Source: Cellulosimicrobium sp. CUA-896 (GTDB lineage: Bacteria > Actinomycetota > Actinomycetes > Actinomycetales > Cellulomonadaceae). Taken from it: 64,000 nt of DNA. Numbering within the stretch: the stretch's first letter is position 1; every line of letters begins with the position of its first letter. Under the pieces are notes generated by a model. The model had not been told where the DNA came from, ran no database searches, and saw only the letters and a list, made by a program, of their open reading frames with translations. The position numbers were made by a program, and so were the translations under genes. Shown here one piece after another: positions 59,490-64,000 of this stretch. The DNA is taken from assembly GCF_001942335.1 (NCBI RefSeq), contig NZ_MKKH01000079.1:46842-110841 (forward strand), given 5' to 3'.

Positions 59490-60302
59490 GTGGGCCGGGC
59501 GACGCCTGCGGCGTCCGCCCGCTCCCGTCCTGACGACCGGGGCGGTGCCGGCCGTCCCGAGCCTCGGCCGCCGGCGCACGTCCGCGTGCGCCGGTGGCTG
59601 CAGGCGCTCGACGCGCGCGGCCGGGTGCTCCTCGGGGCCGCGGCGCTCGCGGTCGTCGTCCTCGTCGCCGTGCTGGTGGTCACGCTCACGCGCGGCGCCG
59701 GGCAGGGCCCCGCGGACGACGCGCTCGCGGTGGACCCGGCTCGCGTCGCCGAGCTGGAGGCCGCCGAGGAGGCGCGGGACGCCGAGAACCTCACCGCCTC
59801 GATCGAGCACGCCCAGGCCCTCCAGGCCGAGCTCGTCCCCGTGCTGCACGACCTCCACGGCGTCCTGCCGGTCGACGGCACGACCGCGACGCCGCCCACG
59901 GCGGAGGAGGTCGCCGCGTGGCGCACCGTCGTCGACGGGCTCGTGGCGGAGACGGAGTCGCTCGCGACCGGGTCGTCCGAGCACAACATCGTCCGCAACG
60001 GGATGCTGACGTCGCTGGAGCTGCTGGGCGACACGGTCGACGCCGTCGACCTCGCCCGGGCCGCGGACGCGAGCACCGCGCCGGACCTCTACGCCCTCGC
60101 GGGCGGGCTGCGCACGCGCGCCGTCGACACGTGGGGGCTCGCCGCGATCCAGCTCGACCTGCGCTCGACCTCCGGCGGACAGGGGCACGTGCACGTCTTC
60201 CTGCCGGTCCGCCCCGGCGACTCCCTCGAGGGAGGCCTTGACGGGCACGGCAGCGGCGAGCAGGAGCCGGCCCACGAGGACGGCGACGGTCACGACCACT
60301 GA
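59490..60302 (+). CDS. Membrane-anchored protein with His-rich tail
   Basis: Unknown function. A polar N-terminus is followed by one membrane helix (VLLGAAALAVVVLVAVLVVT), an extracytoplasmic helical region (residues about 75-215) and a C-terminal tail with GQGHVHVFLP and DGHGSGEQEP-AHEDGDGHDH, rich in His and acidic residues. 270 residues. An ATG at 59416 has a better ribosome site (GAGGAGC) but is in another frame; a lost base in between would join them. Directly behind giant gene 2, echoing the small membrane protein behind giant gene 1. Metal binding by the tail is an inference. Confidence 0.6.
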   Translation: MGRATPAASARSRPDDRGGAGRPEPRPPAHVRVRRWLQALDARGRVLLGAAALAVVVLVAVLVVTLTRGAGQGPADDALAVDPARVAELEAAEEARDAENLTASIEHAQALQAELVPVLHDLHGVLPVDGTTATPPTAEEVAAWRTVVDGLVAETESLATGSSEHNIVRNGMLTSLELLGDTVDAVDLARAADASTAPDLYALAGGLRTRAVDTWGLAAIQLDLRSTSGGQGHVHVFLPVRPGDSLEGGLDGHGSGEQEPAHEDGDGHDH

Positions 60303-60335
60303 CCGCACGCGTCACGCCCGGTGCGCCGTCGTGCC

Positions 60336-60896
60336 TCAGGCGCTGTGCACCATGACGACGTCGCTGTGGCGCTCGCCCCCGACGACGTACGTCCGCTCGC
60401 CCACGAGGACGAACCCGTGCTTGCGGTAGAAGGCCTGCGCCCGCGCGTTGAGCCCGTTCGTGCCGAGCCAGAGCGTGCGGCCCGGTGCGAGCACGGTGGC
60501 GGCGTCGAGCGCCGCGCCCAGGAGCGCACCGGCGACACCGGTGCCCTGCGCGTCCGGGTGGACGTAGATCTTCGACAGCTCCACGACCTCGTCGCGCCCG
60601 ACGGCGTCGGCGACGTCCGCGTCGTCCGGGACGCCCACCACGAGCAGCGCGTACCCGAGCGGGCGCGCGGGCGGACCGGGCTCCTCGACCACCAGCAGCG
60701 CGTGCGCGGCGCTCGCGGCCCAGGCGCGGAACCGGTCGGGCGAGAGCTGCGTGGCGACGTGCGCGGCGATCGCGTCGGCCGACGCGCCCGGCGGGCACGC
60801 GAGCGGGAACGTCAGGGCGGCGAGCCCGGCGAGCGCCTCGGCGTCGTCGGACGTCGCCGCGCGCACGCGCGTCGTGGACAGGTCGAGGTGGGTCAC
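60336..60896 (-). CDS. GNAT-family N-acetyltransferase
   Basis: Acetyl-CoA-dependent acetyltransferase; acceptor unknown. Motif A region VELSKIYVHPDAQGTGVAGA (acetyl-CoA loop Q-G-T-G-V-A) and ARAQAFYRKHGFVLVGE. 186 residues from the GTG at 60896; a TAGATT hexamer (60909-60904) ends 7 nt upstream, so a leaderless start. Divergent from pxpA with 36 nt between start codons. Confidence 0.88.
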   Translation of the reverse strand: MTHLDLSTTRVRAATSDDAEALAGLAALTFPLACPPGASADAIAAHVATQLSPDRFRAWAASAAHALLVVEEPGPPARPLGYALLVVGVPDDADVADAVGRDEVVELSKIYVHPDAQGTGVAGALLGAALDAATVLAPGRTLWLGTNGLNARAQAFYRKHGFVLVGERTYVVGGERHSDVVMVHSA

Positions 60897-60932
60897 GCCC
60901 GCGAATCTACGCCTGCGCGCCATGATGGGGGA

Positions 60933-61709
60933 GTGACCCGTATCGATCTCAACGCGGACCTCGGCGAGGGCTTCGGCCGCTGGACGCTCGCCGACGACCA
61001 GGCGCTGCTCGGCCTGGTCTCCAGCGCGAACGTGGCCTGCGGGTTCCACGCGGGCGACGCCAGCACGATGCGTGCGGTGGTGCGCGACGCGGTCGCGGGC
61101 GGGGTGAGCGTCGGCGCTCACGTGAGCTACCGCGACCTGGCGGGCTTCGGCCGGCGCTTCCTCGAGGTCCCCCCGGCCGAGCTCGCGGACGAGGTGGTCT
61201 ACCAGGTCGCCGCGCTCGACGGTTTCGCACGGCTCGCGGGTGACCGCGTGCGCTACGTCAAGCCGCACGGCGCCCTCTACAACGCGGTGGTCCACCACGA
61301 GGAGCAGGCGCGCGCCGTCGTCGACGCGGTGCGCGACTACGACCCCGGGCTCGCGCTCGTCGGGCTGCCGGGCTCGGTCGTGCTGCGGCTCGCGGAGGAG
61401 GCCGGTCTGCCCACGGTGCACGAGGCGTTCGCCGACCGCGGCTACCTCCCGACCGGGGCGCTCGTGCCGCGCGGGCACCCGGGCGCCGTCCTGCACGACG
61501 CGGAGGAGGTCGCCGCGCGCGTCGTCGAGCTGGTGACGGGCGGGACGGTCCTCGCCGTGGACGGGACGCGCGTGCGGGTCGACGCCGCGTCCGTGTGCGT
61601 CCACTCCGACACACCCGGGGCGGTGGGGCTGCTCGTCGCGGTCCGGCGCGCGCTCGAGGAGCTGGGGGTCGGCGTGCAGCCGTTCGCGGGCACGGGCCGC
61701 TCCGCATGA
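60933..61709 (+). CDS. pxpA: 5-oxoprolinase subunit A (LamB/YcsF family)
   Basis: Part of the ATP-dependent PxpABC enzyme that opens 5-oxoproline to glutamate. Family signature [14 protein letters not shown] at the N-terminus, [35 protein letters not shown] and [12 protein letters not shown]. 258 residues, intact. GTG at 60933 lies 6 nt after CATGAT. Its stop overlaps the start of the fused subunit B/C gene. Confidence 0.95.
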   Translation: MTRIDLNADLGEGFGRWTLADDQALLGLVSSANVACGFHAGDASTMRAVVRDAVAGGVSVGAHVSYRDLAGFGRRFLEVPPAELADEVVYQVAALDGFARLAGDRVRYVKPHGALYNAVVHHEEQARAVVDAVRDYDPGLALVGLPGSVVLRLAEEAGLPTVHEAFADRGYLPTGALVPRGHPGAVLHDAEEVAARVVELVTGGTVLAVDGTRVRVDAASVCVHSDTPGAVGLLVAVRRALEELGVGVQPFAGTGRSA

Positions 61710-63402
61710 GGCGAGGGCTGGCCGACGGCGCGTCCGCGGTCCGCCCGTACGGCGAGACGGCGTTCCTCGTCGACCTGCCGGGGCTCGACGCCGTGCGGAC
61801 GCTCCACCGGGAGCTCGTCGCCGACGCCCCGGACGACGTCCTCGACGTCGTGCCGGCGGCCCGGACGGTGCTCGTGACGTACGCGCGGTCGCACGGGGCC
61901 GCGGCCGTCCGGGCCTGGCTCGACGCGGCGCTCGACCGGGCCCGGAGGACGACGGGCCCGGCGGACGACGCTCCGGCCCGGCGCGGTGCGCCCGTCGAGA
62001 TCCCCGTCGTCTACGACGGCGCGGACCTCGCCGACGTCGCGGCGTGGGCGGGCGTCAGCGTGGACGAGGTCGTCGCGCGGCACACCGGGCGCACGTACGA
62101 GGCGGCGTTCGGGGGCTTCGCGCCCGGGTTCGCGTACCTCACCGGCGTCGACCCGGTCATCGCGGCGCCGCGGCTGGCCACGCCGCGCACCCGGGTGCCT
62201 GCGGGCGCGGTCGCCCTCGCCGCCGACCTCACGGCGGTCTACCCCTCGGCCTCGCCCGGGGGATGGCGGCTCCTGGGCAGTACGGACCGCCAGATGTTCG
62301 ACGTCGACCGGGACCCTCCCGCGCTCGTCGCCCCCGGTGACCTCGTGCGCTTCCGCACGGTCCGCGGCACCGCACGAGGGGGTGCGGCACCAGCCGTCGA
62401 CGGCCGGTCCGCGGCGCGCGGGGTGGGCGAGGCGCGGACGCATGGGGTGGGCGAGACGCAGGGACGCGACGGACGCGCGCTCACGGTGCTCTCGCCGGGA
62501 CCGCTGACGCTGGTCGAGGACGAGGGGCGCCCCGGGTGGGCGGCGATCGGTGTCGGACGGTCGGGTGCGGCGGACCGGGGCTCCGCCGCGCTCGCCAACC
62601 GTGTCGTGGGCAACTCCCCGGACGCCGCTCTGCTCGAGGTGACGTTCGGCGGGCTGGTGCTGCGCGCCGACGCCCGGCGGTCGTCGCGCTCGCGGGAGCC
62701 GTCGTGCCCGCGACGGTCGACGGCGTGCCCGTCGGGCAGGGCGCTGCGCTGCGGCTCGCGGGAGGTTCCGTGCTCCGGCTCGGAGCGCCCGAGCACGGTC
62801 TGCGCACCTACGTCGCGGTGCGCGGGGGCGTGCTCGTCGAGCCGGTGCTCGGCTCGCGCGCGCACGACGTCCTGTCCGCGCTGGGGCCTCGCCCGCTGCG
62901 CGCCGGCGACGTGCTCGGCGCGGGACCTCCGCCGCCCCCGTGGCCCCTCGACGACCCGACTCCGGTGCGGTTCCCGGCGGGAGCTCGACGACCGGGGGAG
63001 CGGGACGCGACGGTGCTGCGTGCGCTCCCGGGCCCGCGCCCGGACTGGTTCACCCCGCAGTCCTGGCGCGCACTCGCGGTCCCGCGGTCGGTCAGCCCGG
63101 AGAGCAACCGCGTCGCGCTGCGGCTGGACGGCCCGACCGTGCCGCGGGCGACGGGCGAGCTGCCCTCCGAGGGGCTCGTGCGCGGGGCGATCCAGGTGCC
63201 GCCCGACGGGCGACCGGTCCTGTTCCTCGCCGACCATCCGGTCACCGGCGGGTACCCGGTCGTCGCCGTCGTGCCGGAGGACGACGTCGACAGGGCGGCG
63301 CAGCTGAGGCCCGGGGACGCGGTACGGCTCCGGCCGGAGGGCGTCCCGGCCGGGGCCGGGGGACCGACGGGCGGTGAGCCGGGTCACCACCGACCGGCTT
63401 GA
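61706..63402 (+). CDS. Fused 5-oxoprolinase subunits B and C
   Basis: One reading frame carries PxpB (KipI type; [35 protein letters not shown]) and PxpC (KipA/biotin-dependent carboxyltransferase type; [63 protein letters not shown]). The junction is an Arg/Gly-rich linker near residue 240. About 565 residues. One frame break near 62680 (RADAR to [11 protein letters not shown]). With PxpA it would make a complete 5-oxoprolinase. Confidence 0.92.
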
Positions 63403-63502
63403 CCCTCGTCCGCGAGGGCGCGTAATGTTCTCGAGGTCGGCCCGACAGGGAGGAACAGACACCGCGACGGTGGCTGGTCCCGAGGCCGGAATCCTTCTCC
63501 AC

Positions 63503-63523
63503 CGAGAGGCCTTGAGCCTCTCG
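63503..63523 (+). terminator. Hairpin after pxp operon
   Basis: 8-bp arms CGAGAGGC (63503-63510) and GCCTCTCG (63516-63523), 5-nt loop, about 100 nt after the pxpBC stop. Weak as a terminator, no T-run. Confidence 0.35.
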
Positions 63524-63565
63524 CTCGGAGACCTCACAGCACGACCACCACGCGAGCAACCGGGG

Positions 63566-63594
63566 TTGAGAAGCCGTGAGGGATCGGGTAGGGT
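63566..63594 (+). promoter_or_regulatory. rRNA operon promoter
   Basis: TTGAGA (63566-63571), 17-nt spacer, TAGGGT (63589-63594), about 300 nt before 16S rRNA. The 63403-63893 stretch has no gene; it drops sharply in G+C after 63600, typical for an rRNA leader. Confidence 0.65.
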
Positions 63595-63653
63595 TGAGAA
63601 GTTGCCCCAAGCGAGGTTGGGCCGGTTGGTCCAGCTGAGTTGGTGTGTGTCGG

Positions 63654-63677
63654 TTGTTTGAGAACTCAACAGTGTGC
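63654..63677 (+). promoter_or_regulatory. Antitermination (boxA-like) element of rRNA leader
   Basis: TTGTTTGAGAACTCAACAG in the leader matches the conserved actinobacterial sequence found before rRNA genes and thought to recruit Nus factors. Confidence 0.55.
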
Positions 63678-63893
63678 TTGTTAGTCAATGCCAAATTTTT
63701 TGTCCTCGTGGGCATGGCTGGCTGGTTGCTCCCGTCCGGGGGTGGTGGTTGGTCGTGTCTGGGGATTCCTTTGGTTGATTTCGGAGAATGATCGTCGGAT
63801 TGTTTTTCGTGTAGCCAGTTTTGTGAACCTGTTGGGTTCGCTTCGTATGGATTGTCTGCTGCCGGCTTCGTGCTGGTGGTGGGCGTTGTTCTT

Positions 63894-64000
63894 TTACGGA
63901 GAGTTTGATCCTGGCTCAGGACGAACGCTGGCGGCGTGCTTAACACATGCAAGTCGAACGATGAAGCCCAGCTTGCTGGGTGGATTAGTGGCGAACGGGT
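63894..64000 (+). rRNA. rrs: 16S ribosomal RNA, 5' end only
   Basis: Universal start GAGTTTGATCCTGGCTCAG at 63901, then ACGAACGCTGGCGGCGTGCT and ACACATGCAAGTCGAACG. The variable V1 segment (AAGCCCAGCTTGCTGGGTGG) and ATTAGTGGCGAACGGGT suit Cellulomonadaceae/Promicromonosporaceae. Exact mature 5' end uncertain by a few bases. The gene runs out of the window. Confidence 0.97.

Noticed and set aside
63403..63893. Protein-coding gene before 16S rRNA
   Set aside because: Short open frames there cross the promoter and leader of the rRNA operon and show no coding character.

Overview
The window is about 73% G+C with dense actinobacterial coding. The partial 16S rRNA at the right end, the GTG starts, the GlgE pathway and the SoxR-free iscS-mnmA-ligA neighbourhood suggest a member of the Micrococcales close to Cellulomonadaceae/Promicromonosporaceae (Cellulomonas, Isoptericola or Cellulosimicrobium type). 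The genus is an inference from a short 16S stretch and overall style.

Left part (1-15.4 kb): an alpha-glucan block. glgE, treS and maltokinase form a minus-strand operon, divergent from glgP. Then come a winged-helix/DUF559 nuclease-like gene bracketed by two matching arrays of 20-bp-phased palindromic repeats, an FAD dehydrogenase, glgX, and etfB-etfA.

Middle (15.5-31.4 kb): a Tat-exported PhoX-like phosphatase behind a possible PHO box, a phosphotransferase, an iscS-like cysteine desulfurase overlapping mnmA, a SnoaL-like protein, a short MetE-like protein, a beta-phosphoglucomutase-like HAD protein overlapping a GH65 phosphorylase, a prolyl oligopeptidase and ligA. Two hairpins separate the convergent GH65 and peptidase genes.

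Right part (31.5-60.3 kb): a large carbohydrate locus. A small ThuA protein and a ROK repressor are followed by two parallel operons. Each has a CUT2-type sugar ABC importer, a Gfo/Idh/MocA dehydrogenase, a xylose-isomerase-like TIM-barrel protein, one giant secreted multidomain protein (ThuA, then a sorbosone/glucose-dehydrogenase-like beta-propeller, PKD/Ig, CBM6-like and LamG-like modules) and, behind the giant, one small membrane-anchored protein. The same 24-bp operator overlaps a leaderless promoter in front of both operons, and a third copy lies beside the ROK gene, so I infer one ROK regulon. The likely job is extracellular binding and oxidation of a glycan or glycoside, import, and keto-sugar processing.

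End (60.3-64 kb): an acetyltransferase, pxpA and a fused pxpB-pxpC for 5-oxoproline use, then the rRNA promoter, leader and start of 16S rRNA.

A caution applies throughout: I count about 30 places in 19 genes where the reading frame breaks although the protein continues in another frame. Nearly all need one base added, and many can be repaired by restoring a base in a GGCC context. Essential genes such as ligA and iscS are hit, so I treat these as sequence errors and give one CDS per gene across the break.
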